From: Brettanomyces bruxellensis
Taxonomy: Eukaryota > Ascomycota > Pichiomycetes > Pichiales > Pichiaceae
NCBI RefSeq assembly: GCF_011074885.1
Contig: NC_054685.1
Span: 620,001-684,000 of the forward strand
Direction: 5' to 3'
Length of the DNA stretch: 64,000 nt
The number at the start of each line of letters is the position of its first letter. Position 1 is the stretch's first letter. Positions 9,654-19,864 of this stretch are shown piece after piece. The notes under the pieces are model-generated. The model saw only the letters and a program-made list of their open reading frames with translations. It was not told where the DNA came from and did not search any database. Made by a program: the position numbers and the translations under genes.

Positions 9654-12010
9654 TTTCGAAGGTGGTAAACCAGTACTAAGCGTGATCTGTGTAATTTAAA
9701 CGAGTGAATAAGTGGGGAGCTTAGATGCTGGGCCAACCTGGCAATGCTATGTTTTCTGGTTGTCGCGATTGACTAGGTGTGCTGACCGATTGACCAATCG
9801 ACTTTGTTTATGTTTGGCTTGATGAAAGTTTTAGGCTTGAATATGAAGGAATGAACTTGTTTCACGTGTGCGTTTCTTGTATTTTTTCGATTCTGTCTAA
9901 TCTTTATCTGTACCTCGGTGGTCAACTGTGTTCGGATGTTGGAGATCTGTTTGTGAATAGTCAATCAAAAAGAAAGCTTAACGCTTGGCAATGGATGTGT
10001 AACAAAAAAATAACAAAAAGACACGATCCTGAGTGAAAAATATGGCTCACTGTTGAAACTCCGAGATTGTAATGGTAGAAACTTCTCTGTATTAAAACGA
10101 AGGACCTAAGTTAAAAGAGTGAAAATGATACCAACGTTGTTTAAGCTTACGAAAAGAACCCAGGGGAAATGGAACGTTATGTAAGGAGTTTAGGTTCAAC
10201 AGGGAAAGAATTGAAAGAAAATACTAATGCTGTGTTTAGGCAATAATTTTAGTTGCTAAAAAAAAATATGTACAATAATAAGGTCCGAGTTGATTCAACA
10301 AGACGACAGAGCCAGGAATTTCAGCTCTAAAAAATAATAAGAATTTTTTCAAAGAAGTAACGAAGCTTGCCGAATAAAGCTTTTCGCACCGCTCTACAAA
10401 GGAGATAAATCAGAATAGGTAAACATAAAGGCACGCTAAAAGAAACGAGTGGTGAGGTAATAATCAAGGAGTAAATAAAAGAAAAAATTTATTGCATTGT
10501 TCAGTTGGGTATGTAAATAAATAAACAATGCCTGGTACAGTCAATGGAATTTCTTATTGTTTGAGACCAGGAGGGGCAGAGGAATTTGGATGAGAGCTGT
10601 GTCAGAATGGAATTGATTCTTTGTATTTTGGTTTAAGGCCTTTAATGTGTTTTTCCGAAACAGGAACCACAGGAACCACCACTTATCCCCCGGGTAAAGA
10701 CCCTGTAATTCCCTGTATAACTAAGTGTGTTAAACTGAGAATACTGAGTATTCCTTCTGTTGGTGTTTTGCCCCCTTTAGCGCCCACTTGACAAAAGGAG
10801 TACAAAAGCGAATTTCTTGTTTCTTTTGTCTTCCTATTTATTTTCCCTACCATTCTTGGAAGATTCCTGTAAAGCGTACCCTGCTTATATTTCCCGTTTC
10901 ATGTACCCGTGCTTTATTCTTCTATATTTCTGTTTCCGTGCTTTCCATTTCATAATATCTTTACATTTTGGCATACATTTTCTGGAATACTAATTGCAGC
11001 TTTTTTTTTCCACCCTTCTTTCTCTATGTTTCAATGAAATTTCGCACATAACGCGTATACTTTAAACTTGTCCATGTGCTACCACCGGCTTTTCTAACAT
11101 TCCGCTTAATAACTAACTATCGTCGAATCACTCATTATGATTGACACTCACTTATGTTTTGTGTGCTTAACACACTCGATGGCTTCATAATATTTCCTAT
11201 TCTTTTTGACGTATAAAATGATAATGTCCAATTCTGTTTAATGATATTGAAGCATTATCTAGGGCATCGACCCTATCATCGATACTGTTATCATCTGACA
11301 TTTATTTGTTCAATTCTTATCAGGAAGCGTTAATCCCAGATTATTTTGTATCATGTAGTTTTATTCTTATTTTTATTTTATGTTCGCCGGACTGTCATAA
11401 TTTCTTGATGTGGTATCCAGCGGCATTTTTGATTCAAGTTATTTTATGTTTCAAATCAGCTTCATCATTACTTTTATTTAATATTTCATCTGTGTCACAC
11501 TTCTTTCAACATGAGTCCTTGAATCCCTTTCGTATACTCTTTCCTTCAGCAAATATAGGTTTCTCTTCTCCCACACTATTTCTTCAACCGTATTCCCTTG
11601 AGTACAATGAAAACAGTGCCTCCGCTTTTCAAGCGTACTTTCACGCTTGAATTTTCTTTTTGACGCGTGTATTTCCCAATTGAGTAATGTTTTCAGGTCC
11701 GAACAAAAAAAAAGTTATAATCGCTTAGCTGCAGCTCGTCCACACTACTCCGTTAGAGATATCGTTACATCCTTGCATTTGCTTTTGATTTTTTGTGTGT
11801 CCTGCAAGAAAAATAAAAATAAATACTCTACCAAAATTTAAATGGTCTAACATAGCGTACATGTATGTTGTGTATATCTTTACACAAAGTATGTCACATA
11901 CAGGGAACTTTTAAGAATAAGAGCATACATATATATAATTTAACGAGTGTTTACCTAGCATTGCTATACTTCTGGTTTTCTATTTTCCTCACAATTTAAG
12001 CCAACGATAA
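9654..12010. other. 2.4-kb divergent spacer, MSB2 / YIP5
   Basis: This is a long AT-rich region between two divergent genes. It contains a CACGTG near 9863 and purine-rich tracts on the MSB2 side. Open frames inside start at non-ATG codons or are low-complexity, so I do not support them as genes. Such length would suit a heavily regulated MSB2 promoter, which is an inference. Confidence 0.55.
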
Positions 12011-12874
12011 ATGTCAGACCCATTCCAAATAGATGACGATGATATGGTTATCGAACCAGACCATTTAGTGAACAAGAACACGTCAAGCGCACATGATTCA
12101 ATGCAGGATGTTGAGTTTAATGCAGATACATCTGTATCTGGAAATATGACAACACAACCAGCCAGTTCACCCAAAAAATCATATAATGGAGGTCCTTTCT
12201 CCCTCAATTATTACAGAAGATACTTTGATATAAGCACTTTAGATTTCTTCAAGAGTTGTTACAGAAGTCTCAATCCATTGAGTAAACTGGACAGCTATGA
12301 ATTTCAAGAGGTCGGAGATTTGTATGGCCCGATTTGGGTCACCGCTACACTTATATTCTTGCTATTCTTCTGTAATTCATTTGCCGAACTTTTATCCTCC
12401 TTGGGTCATTCAAAGGATGATAAAGACGTTGTCATACATGTCAATTATTTCAAAATTATATTATCATCGATTAACCTTTTATACGGTTATACATTCCTTG
12501 TTCCAACCGTGTTATGGGCTGTTCTCAAATTTTACTTGAAGGTGGCAGACCTTGCACCCCTAACCAGGTTTATCTCCATATACGCTTATGCCAATCTTCT
12601 GTGGGTTCCAGCCGCAGTTTTATCTATATTTAGAGGATTGTTATCTTCTCATCGCTTTCTTGATGGATGTCTCAAATGGGGATGTATCCTTCTTGGCTGT
12701 GTTCTCAGTGGATGTAGTATTTTAGTGAAACTGAATCAATATTTTCACATAGTGTTTTCAAACGAGAATGCTGAAGAGCAAAAGAAGCATATACTACTCC
12801 TCATGAGTCTTTTAGCTATACCTCATTTAGGATTCGCATTGGCTGTTAAAGTTGCCTTTTTCGGCACTCTTTAA
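12011..12874 (+). CDS. YIP5: YIPF1/2-type Rab-interacting membrane protein (Yip5-like)
   Basis: This is a 287-residue protein with an acidic, Ser-rich cytosolic N-terminus of about 85 residues and five hydrophobic segments. The family signature is clear: LNYYRRYFDIST, then SLNPLSK, then DLYGPIWVTATLIF at the first membrane segment. This is the YIPF1/YIPF2 branch, whose S. cerevisiae member is Yip5 (310 residues). It binds prenylated Rab GTPases in Golgi and early endosomal membranes. The ATG at 12011 gives the usual N-terminus. It shares a divergent promoter with MSB2. The branch (Yip5 rather than Yip1 or Yif1) is inferred from the YRRYFD and DLYGPIW blocks. Confidence 0.8.
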   Translation: MSDPFQIDDDDMVIEPDHLVNKNTSSAHDSMQDVEFNADTSVSGNMTTQPASSPKKSYNGGPFSLNYYRRYFDISTLDFFKSCYRSLNPLSKLDSYEFQEVGDLYGPIWVTATLIFLLFFCNSFAELLSSLGHSKDDKDVVIHVNYFKIILSSINLLYGYTFLVPTVLWAVLKFYLKVADLAPLTRFISIYAYANLLWVPAAVLSIFRGLLSSHRFLDGCLKWGCILLGCVLSGCSILVKLNQYFHIVFSNENAEEQKKHILLLMSLLAIPHLGFALAVKVAFFGTL

Positions 12875-13627
12875 CTTCTGCTTTGTATATGTATTTGATG
12901 TGTATTAACACAAGGTTTTTGGATGTTTTACGTAAATATATCTTTAAAATTATGTGCATAAAGAGTGATGCTAATATATAATTTATGAAACAGTGTTGGT
13001 TAACTTATGTTGCTTTCATTGCAACCGTGAAAAAGTTTGACTTATTTGTCTGGAAGCTTTTAATATATGATTGAAAAACGGATCTGTTTTATAGGTTCGC
13101 TGTTACAGGATTTTGTCAATGAAACAGATATCCATAAATGAGTACATTTTTTGCAGCCTTCTGTTTTACCGTTTCCCAAGCACGTATACCTAAAATCGAA
13201 TATAACAATACTGCTGTTTTCGAACACATTTTAATTGTTTATGATATTTCATTCCAGTTCATCATTCTTGGCTAAAATCCCTAAGCACTAAGGAAGTCGA
13301 TATTGAAAAAAAGCGGAATACCTTATAAAAGATTGTTTGTTAAGTGCAACGGCCATTAAAAAGTGTAGTAGAAATGTTTTCTACTGTACGTTCTTTTTTA
13401 CTTTTTTTAATTCAAGCTTATTTACTATTGTCTATCCCAGAAGGTCAATCTTTGTCACCCTTGGTCTGTACTATGTTTAAAATTGCACGATAGCCCTTTT
13501 CATTTCAATCGGCTTAATTTCGTCTTCATTGTGGTGAAGTAAGGAAATAAATCTGTATTTTTTATTGCACCATGAGAAGTTATTGTTATGATCTGCTCAG
13601 TGCTTTTATATCGACCCCAATCAAATA

Positions 13628-13760
13628 CCTATTACGTCGAGCATACGAAAATATTACATACTATCAAGCATTATTATATATTATTAGACTTAATTGTTTT
13701 CAAAATTTCAACCTATTGTTGCGTAGAAATTGCGGATAAATTTGAGTAAATTGGTTAATA
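13628..13760. repeat. Diverged repeat, copy 1 (partner 14456-14575)
   Basis: By eye this segment aligns with 14456-14575. Both carry a (T)ATTATTATAT core, then ATTAGA(C/T)TTA and TTGTTTT, in the same order and with similar spacing. Similarity is low and gapped, so this is tentative. Confidence 0.3.
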
Positions 13761-14455
13761 TGGTATGTGAGAGCAATTAGACGCATACAGGATGTTAGCC
13801 TTCGGAATACAACTCTTTTTGATATGTATTACTCCTTTTCCCCTTAGTCGTATATCGTTTTCATAACTGATATATTGTTATCATGTTCTTTCATAGATAA
13901 AGGCACTGCTACTAAAGTGAAAATATTCTCCTCCGTATTTTCTCAACTACATCCTTCTTTGCATATTCTGAATATTATTGAATATTACACCAAGTTTAAT
14001 TCAAGGGCATCAAAATATAATTTCAAAAGATATTAAATAAAGGAGATGGTCAATTAAAAGCATTAAAATTTATATAGTATTCGATATTTATTGTAGTACA
14101 TAAAATATTTGTGTGTGTGTGCATACATACAAGGGAAGATCTTCATTTCATACAGTTTCAATTCTACTGTTATGTGGACGCTAGAACAATAATATCCTTG
14201 CTAATAAAGACTCCATTCTTCTAAGGCTATATTGTTTTAAAATAAGATTGTCTCGTTTCATTTATGACGCCATATACACAACTACTAATATAGGCATCCG
14301 AATTATCATACGTAGTACTAGATACATTCACGACACGTATAAATTCATTCTTGTGCCCTTCAAACTACTAGTGTAATTACTAATTGCATCTGAAAAGCAG
14401 TTTTATAGCTATGGTTCAACTTTAAATTATCACCTTCGTTTTAACCCAAATAAAT

Positions 14456-14575
14456 TATGACTTATTGTCGGACATATGGGAATATTACCTAGTATTAGGC
14501 AATCTATTATTATATGTCATTAGATTTATTTGTTTTGAGATCTGAACATATTCTTAAATAACGAAAATTTAGAAT
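14456..14575. repeat. Diverged repeat, copy 2 (partner 13628-13760)
   Basis: This is the partner of the segment near 13.7 kb, with the same order of short matching blocks. It may be part of an old LTR. Tentative. Confidence 0.3.
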
Positions 14576-15063
14576 AATATGTATTATAGACAATCCTTGA
14601 TAAAATGTACTAACTGTGTATGTTAGGAAATCAGCAAAAAAATAATCTATCATAATTATGTTTCTGAGAATTAGATATCTTTTATATTAGGTATGATTAC
14701 CTCACTTTATTTTCCTTTTTATTTTTACTTTACTTTACCTCTTTTTATATAACTTGTTTCTTCTACGAAGGGACGAGACCCGATAGCCTATTTTGCAATA
14801 CAACTAGTTCGACTCCACTTTGATGGTAACAGAGTAAAGGAAAGTAAATTCATTTTCTTTTATGGTGACACATACACAATTGTTAGAATGTTAGAGGCAT
14901 TAACATTATCAAACAGACCACTTGGTACATTTATATCCACCCACTCAGGTAAACGATATTACAATTGTCTGAATCTCCCCAACTGCTAGGTTCTTATTAG
15001 TTCTATTAAAGAAGGAGTTTGATAGCTAAAGCCCGGGAGTAACTCATAAGGTCTCTCTTAACT

Positions 15064-15180
15064 CCGACAGACATATATACCTTTAGACGGATTTGGTAAT
15101 CATCTAAAGAATCCTTATACTTTAGCTTATTGAAAATAATATTTTGTTACCCTCAGTCCGACAATCTACAATTTTTGTAA
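15064..15180 (+). repeat. Hairpin-bearing direct repeat, copy A
   Basis: About 115 bases are repeated at 16181-16290 in the same orientation with high identity. Each copy contains a stem-loop built from CTTTAGA and TCTAAAG, with an inner GATT/AATC pair and a TGGT loop. The unit opens with CCGACA and closes near CAGTCCGAC. Upstream, both copies also share AACTCATA. Confidence 0.85.
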
Positions 15181-15237
15181 GGGGTCAAATCAAGAACCTA
15201 TTGGTTTAAAGCCAGAGAAATAATTGAAAGTCACTGT

Positions 15238-15688
15238 TCCCAATAAGGAAAGGGAGAGTGAGAAATATTCTGACTTGGTCCGAAATAAGAGTCACGCGAG
15301 AGATGAATTAATTTCATGTTTTAAAATAACTATGAGCTAATTAACAATAGTAATTAAGTCAAGAGAATTGACTTCTGGTTAAAGGATGGACGGGGACAGT
15401 CCATGCCATTGTAAATGACTGACGAACGTTTCCCGAGGAGGGAAAGTGTCTTCCGTTGTCATGAACTGATATTAGTAAAATAATAATTAATTTCGGGAAA
15501 TGTGTCATTTCCATTTAATATAAATAGAGGTCCTTACCCTCTGGTAATGAGAGAAGGATGGAAAGAAATCTGAAGAAAGAAAGATACGGGAAGGATCAGA
15601 GAACAATCTTATTAATCTATTATATATTGTCAGAGTATATAAATCCCGTGTGACATTTGTATCTACTTAATTGCTCACATATCTCTGT
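15238..15688 (+). mobile_element. Possible solo or relic LTR
   Basis: The block begins TGTTCCC, has a TATA-like TATAAATAGAGG about two thirds along, and ends ...CTCACA. This is the TG...CA layout and promoter placement expected of a retrotransposon LTR. No second copy, open gag/pol frame or clear target-site duplication is seen, so the borders are guesses. Confidence 0.35.
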
Positions 15689-16180
15689 GCCGTAGCACTA
15701 CCGAGCGCGCAGATGCCCAAGGTTATGAACGGGATTGGCCATATAGTTCGGATATAGAAAAGACTTCTGTTGCATAGAATGACCCCCATAACAAAATAGG
15801 GTCCTTACGAACACGTTTGTAATCCAGCGAGAACCCGAAGGTTACTCTTGGTTTCAGCTGAAGGTTCACTTCAAGATGGATTTCCTTATATGAATATGTA
15901 TTGCAAATTACACAATAAAGTCGTCGTCCCTTCTAAGAGACACATAGTATATAAGGAAAAAGTAGTACATACATATAAGAGATATTTTTCCGCAGAAGTG
16001 GAATAGGTCATTCTCAGCCGAAAGTAGATTAGGGAGAAATTTATTTCACAGGAAAAATTTCCCCGCGAATTATTTCTTCTATCTGTCTGAACATTAATTT
16101 GATTCACATATTATAAATCAAATACCAGTTGAACCTTTATGCGTTATTAACATATGAAACATTATTATAACTCATAGGTT

Positions 16181-16290
16181 CCGACATATATCTTTAGACG
16201 GATTTGGTAATCATCTAAAGAATCCTTATACTTCAGGTTATAAAAAATAATATTTTGTTACCTTCAGTCCGACCATTTACAATTTTGTTA
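16181..16290 (+). repeat. Hairpin-bearing direct repeat, copy B, abutting tRNA-Cys
   Basis: This is the second copy of the element at 15064-15180. The complementary CTTTAGA/TCTAAAG stem is unchanged, and the copy ends two bases before the tRNA. Insertion just upstream of tRNA genes is typical of yeast retroelements. Confidence 0.85.
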
Positions 16291-16292
16291 AT

Positions 16293-16364
16293 GCACGTGT
16301 AGCTCAGTGGTAGAGCATCAGATTGCAAATCTGTGGGTCCCTGGTTCAATTCCGGGCACGAGCT
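16293..16364 (+). tRNA. tRNA-Cys (GCA)
   Basis: The 72-base cloverleaf has an anticodon loop TTGCAAA (anticodon GCA), a D arm GCTC/GAGC, a T arm CCTGG/CCGGG with loop TTCAATT, and discriminator T as in yeast tRNA-Cys. No intron is present. Two stem positions do not pair: A3 opposite A70 in the acceptor stem, and T27 opposite T43 at the top of the anticodon stem. A five-T pol III terminator follows. It could be functional or a decaying copy. Confidence 0.87.
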
Positions 16365-16914
16365 TAATTTTTATTTTTGACAAGTTCGGATCTCTGTATA
16401 TTTTATTTTTTTACAATTGTGATTGGTACCCAAAATAAACAAGCGGAAAACAACTAATCACCCTATTTACATTTAAATGTATTCTTTTAAGGATTATGAA
16501 TTGTAATACTATAATACAAAAATTCAACGAGATAGTTTCGGTGGAGAAACCCGCAACATCTTTAAGAATTTCCCTGATTATTTTATCGAGAAGATTCAAA
16601 TCGATAAATCAAAAAAAGAACGTCGAAGAAAATGGAAAAATGAAAAATTCTGAGGATAACGAAAAATCGCGCGGAGGATTTGCGAGGTATGAAAAGCCAA
16701 GGTGTTTTTTTTGGGGGTGGGAATTTGGACAACCATGATTCCATCAAACCTTTTATTTTGGTTATATTTGGTCAAAAGTGTTACCAGGGACAAAGTACCA
16801 TATTCAAGGAAAAGAAGCCGATTAAACAATAGTATTTAATTTGCTAATTTGCCTTGATAATTGATCGATATCTTTGGAAATAGAGTAGAACAAAAATAGA
16901 ACTAATTTGAAACC
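16365..16914. other. BFR1 promoter region
   Basis: This spacer between the tRNA and BFR1 is AT-rich and has no recognised gene. A short open frame at 16496-16738 is Lys/Asn-rich and not credible. Confidence 0.5.
16368..16372 (+). terminator. Pol III T-run after tRNA-Cys
   Basis: TTTTT lies three bases past the tRNA discriminator base, with a second T-run just after it. This is the normal pol III stop signal. Confidence 0.7.
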
Positions 16915-18441
16915 ATGTCTGAAGAAACAGGATCAGAAGATCGTGAGAGAAGTAGGGTTTTCTCTAAGAGGAGATATATAAAATCCCCAAACTTTAAGGA
17001 GAGAGATCAGAAGGTGAATGACATTAGGGAGTTAATCAAGAAGGCAGATGCTGAGTTGAGCAAGATCAACGAAGAGATCAAGGTTACCATTACACCAAAG
17101 CCAATCAAGGATAAGAGAAAGGAACTCAGCAGTGGATTGGAGGAAGTGATAAAGAAGCAAGGTGAGCTCAAGAGAAAGAGGGGAGACATCAGCAGCCAGA
17201 TTAAGGCTATTGAGATGTCAATGAAGCAGAAGATCAACAAAATCCAAGGCAAGACTTCCAAGCACAAGTTTAAGAGTGTCGGAGAACTCGACAAGAGAAT
17301 CAAGCACTTGGAAGAATTAATTGATACTGGTACTTTGAAGATTGTTGAGGAGAGAAGATTTGTGAAGGAAATCTCGTCTTTGAGAAGAATGAGGAAGGAC
17401 TATGCGTCAATAGACGCAGAACAAAAACTGATCGACGAGGATAAGGCTAAGATCAAGGAATTGAGAAAGAGCTTTGGAGAGGCAAATGCTAGAGAAGAAG
17501 AAACCAAATTTGAAGATTTGATGAAGAAGATGGATGAGCTGTCGCTCAAGACTAAGGACATTAAAGAGAAGAGAGACAAGTTGTTTTCTAGAAGAAGAGA
17601 GTTGCACAACGAGAAGGATCACTTGTACGACTCAATCAGAGCCATTAGAAAGGACTTTGACGATCAATTCAATAAGTTCAAGCAGGACCTGGAGAGGGAA
17701 AAGAAGAGACGTGAAGAAGAGGAGAAGGAGTACAACTTGACTGAGAAGAAAGAAGACTTGGAAAAGCAGATCACTGAGATCGAAGACAGTTCCAACAAAC
17801 CAGCAAATGCCGCCGAAATGGAGACAGTCACCAATCTTTTGGCCCACTTTGACCCATCATTTGTTAAACCAGAGAAATCCTTGCAGGATCAGAATGCTTT
17901 GGACAAATTGAACAAGCATCATGCTCACACCAAGGTTGAAATTTCTGCTGAAGAGGCTGCTCTTTTCAAAAAGGAGCCAAAGAATCCAAACGAGACCTTG
18001 TCGAAGTCCAAGAAGGGTAAGAAGCATAAGAAGAGAGCATCAAAGACCAGGGTTATTCTTGAGCCAACCATCATTGTGGACCTGGCATCATTGGGAATTC
18101 CACTTCCTATCACGAAGGATGATACTGAGAAGACTGTTGATGCTCTTCGTACTAAATTGGATGAGCTCAAGAATACTCAGGATGAAAAGACAAAGGAGAA
18201 CATCGAGGCTGGTGAAAAGCAGATTGCCGAGTTGAGAAAGCAGATTGCCGATATCGATGCGGAAATTGCTAAGATTAAGGAGGAGAAGAAGAGCAAGAAG
18301 GTTGCAGAGGAGGAAGAAAAGGAGGAAAAGGAAGAGGAAAAGGAAGAGGAAGAAGAAAAGGAAGAGGAAGAAGAAAAAGAGGGAAAGAAAGAGGATGAAA
18401 AAGCGGATAAGAAGGAAGAAAAGAAAGACGAGGAGAACTGA
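16915..18441 (+). CDS. BFR1: mRNP and nuclear segregation protein Bfr1
   Basis: This is a 508-residue, almost wholly coiled-coil, highly charged protein (S. cerevisiae Bfr1 has 470). It binds mRNAs on polysomes at the ER and was found as a suppressor of brefeldin A sensitivity, with a role in ploidy maintenance. The family blocks KRRYIKSPNFKERDQKV near the start, and SVGELDKRIKHLEELIDTGTL and EERRFVKEISSLR in the middle, are intact. The last 60 residues are an acidic/Lys low-complexity tail of Glu-Glu-Lys runs (about 18300-18435). It converges on LIP5. Confidence 0.9.
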   Translation: MSEETGSEDRERSRVFSKRRYIKSPNFKERDQKVNDIRELIKKADAELSKINEEIKVTITPKPIKDKRKELSSGLEEVIKKQGELKRKRGDISSQIKAIEMSMKQKINKIQGKTSKHKFKSVGELDKRIKHLEELIDTGTLKIVEERRFVKEISSLRRMRKDYASIDAEQKLIDEDKAKIKELRKSFGEANAREEETKFEDLMKKMDELSLKTKDIKEKRDKLFSRRRELHNEKDHLYDSIRAIRKDFDDQFNKFKQDLEREKKRREEEEKEYNLTEKKEDLEKQITEIEDSSNKPANAAEMETVTNLLAHFDPSFVKPEKSLQDQNALDKLNKHHAHTKVEISAEEAALFKKEPKNPNETLSKSKKGKKHKKRASKTRVILEPTIIVDLASLGIPLPITKDDTEKTVDALRTKLDELKNTQDEKTKENIEAGEKQIAELRKQIADIDAEIAKIKEEKKSKKVAEEEEKEEKEEEKEEEEEKEEEEEKEGKKEDEKADKKEEKKDEEN

Positions 18442-18634
18442 TTTAATGGAGTACTACAATAAAATAACTCATAATAAAATATCTTCATCGTATTATAGTT
18501 ATATGTATGTCATTAGTAAATTGCGTGTGCCCAGTCCACGAGAAAAGGAAATATACAGATGCAGCAAAGAGAGAGACAGGTTGGGAAAAGAAAACCGCCC
18601 AACAACAACATATTGCAGTAGCAGTTTCGGCACT

Positions 18635-19864
18635 TCATTGCGGCTTTATGTCTTTTAAGGCCTCCTTGGAACTGAAACGCTCATTTGGAATCTCCTGATC
18701 ACGTGGAACGCCGACATTTCTGTGCCTCTTCTTCAAAACATTCTCGATGAAAGCCTCACCTGCCTTGTAGGAAGATCTAACAAGCGGAGCAGATGCACAG
18801 TATAAGAAACCCATTTTAAGCGCCTGATCTTTCCAGTAGTCGAACTTTTCTGGTCTCACGTACTCGACAACTTTAACATGGCGCCTAGTAGGTCTCATGT
18901 ACTGTCCAAAAGTGACAACATCAACGTTGTTCTTCCTTAAATCACGCAAAGTCTGCATCACCTGCTCGTCAGTTTCACCGAATCCGAGCATTAAAGACGA
19001 TTTTGTGACGAGTTTCGGGTTGAACTCCTTGGCAGCCCTTAGCACCTTCAAAGATTGTCTGTATGTAGCTCTTCTATCCCTCACATATGGAGTAAGAGCC
19101 TCAACAGTCTCCATATTGTGTGCATAGACATCCATAGGGGCCAAAGCAAGCGTCTTCACATCATCCAAGTTTCCCCTCATGTCACCCGATAAAACTTCCA
19201 CAAGAGTGCTTGGTGATCTCTTCTTGATCTCCACCACGGTCTGCAGAAGATGCCGTGAGCCTCCATCTGGCAAATCATCACGATCAACAGTAGTTAGCAC
19301 CACGTATCCCAACCCCCACCGGGAAATAGCCCTAGCAGTATCCACAGGTTCCTTCGGGTCCAAAGGGGGAGGGTGTCTGCTTGTTTTCACGGAGCAGAAT
19401 CGACATCCTCTCGTGCAAGTGTCCCCCATAAGCATAATTGTGGCAGTTGCCTCAGAACGCTTTCCACCCCAACATTCAGAAATATTCGGACACCTGGCCT
19501 CCTGACAAACCGTTGATAGATGAAGCTGCTTCAAGTCTTCACTTATTCTGCGATAAGACCGGCCTTTGGGGATCGGAACACGAAGCCAAGGTGGCATTCT
19601 TAAATCATCTTTACCTTCTTGGGCTGCCACTATAGGATCAACAGTTGACATTTCACTTGCCCGACCACTCACAAAATCCGCAAACGATGGACCCATGTTG
19701 AGCTTGTCCGAGAAATGCGTTCTGCGACGTCTTTTTACTGCTTTAGGCGGCTTTGTTGCCGGATGTGCTGATTGTGATGGCTCGGCTGCTGACAATACTT
19801 TAGCGGAAGTGAACAATCCGCGACGGATCACTTTTAGCGAAGTTTTTGCTGAGTTCCTCAACAT
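18635..19864 (-). CDS. LIP5: Mitochondrial lipoyl synthase
   Basis: This 409-residue radical-SAM enzyme inserts two sulfurs into protein-bound octanoyl groups to make the lipoate of pyruvate and 2-oxoglutarate dehydrogenases and the glycine cleavage H protein. Both cluster motifs are complete: auxiliary cluster CX4CX5C at C120, C125 and C131, and SAM cluster CX3CX2C at C150, C154 and C157 (CTRGCRFC). The C-terminal RSSY supplies the serine ligand of the auxiliary cluster. The basic, Ser-rich N-terminus fits a mitochondrial targeting sequence. Length matches S. cerevisiae Lip5 (414). It converges on BFR1. Confidence 0.96.
   Translation of the reverse strand: MLRNSAKTSLKVIRRGLFTSAKVLSAAEPSQSAHPATKPPKAVKRRRRTHFSDKLNMGPSFADFVSGRASEMSTVDPIVAAQEGKDDLRMPPWLRVPIPKGRSYRRISEDLKQLHLSTVCQEARCPNISECWGGKRSEATATIMLMGDTCTRGCRFCSVKTSRHPPPLDPKEPVDTARAISRWGLGYVVLTTVDRDDLPDGGSRHLLQTVVEIKKRSPSTLVEVLSGDMRGNLDDVKTLALAPMDVYAHNMETVEALTPYVRDRRATYRQSLKVLRAAKEFNPKLVTKSSLMLGFGETDEQVMQTLRDLRKNNVDVVTFGQYMRPTRRHVKVVEYVRPEKFDYWKDQALKMGFLYCASAPLVRSSYKAGEAFIENVLKKRHRNVGVPRDQEIPNERFSSKEALKDIKPQ

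Larger units (their letters stand above)
12875..16292. other. Gene-free AT-rich region with degenerate repeats
   Basis: About 3.4 kb lack any credible coding frame. The stretch contains a repeated hairpin element (15064-15180 and 16181-16290), an LTR-like block (about 15238-15688) and a more diverged pair of similar segments (about 13628-13760 and 14456-14575). It ends at a tRNA gene. A graveyard of LTR retroelements beside a tRNA gene is the simplest reading. A regional centromere is possible but unproven. Confidence 0.6.

Noticed and set aside
11306..11650. 114-residue open frame in the MSB2/YIP5 spacer
   Set aside because: It starts at TTG rather than ATG, is composed of Phe/Ser/Leu as expected from pyrimidine-rich DNA, and resembles no known family.
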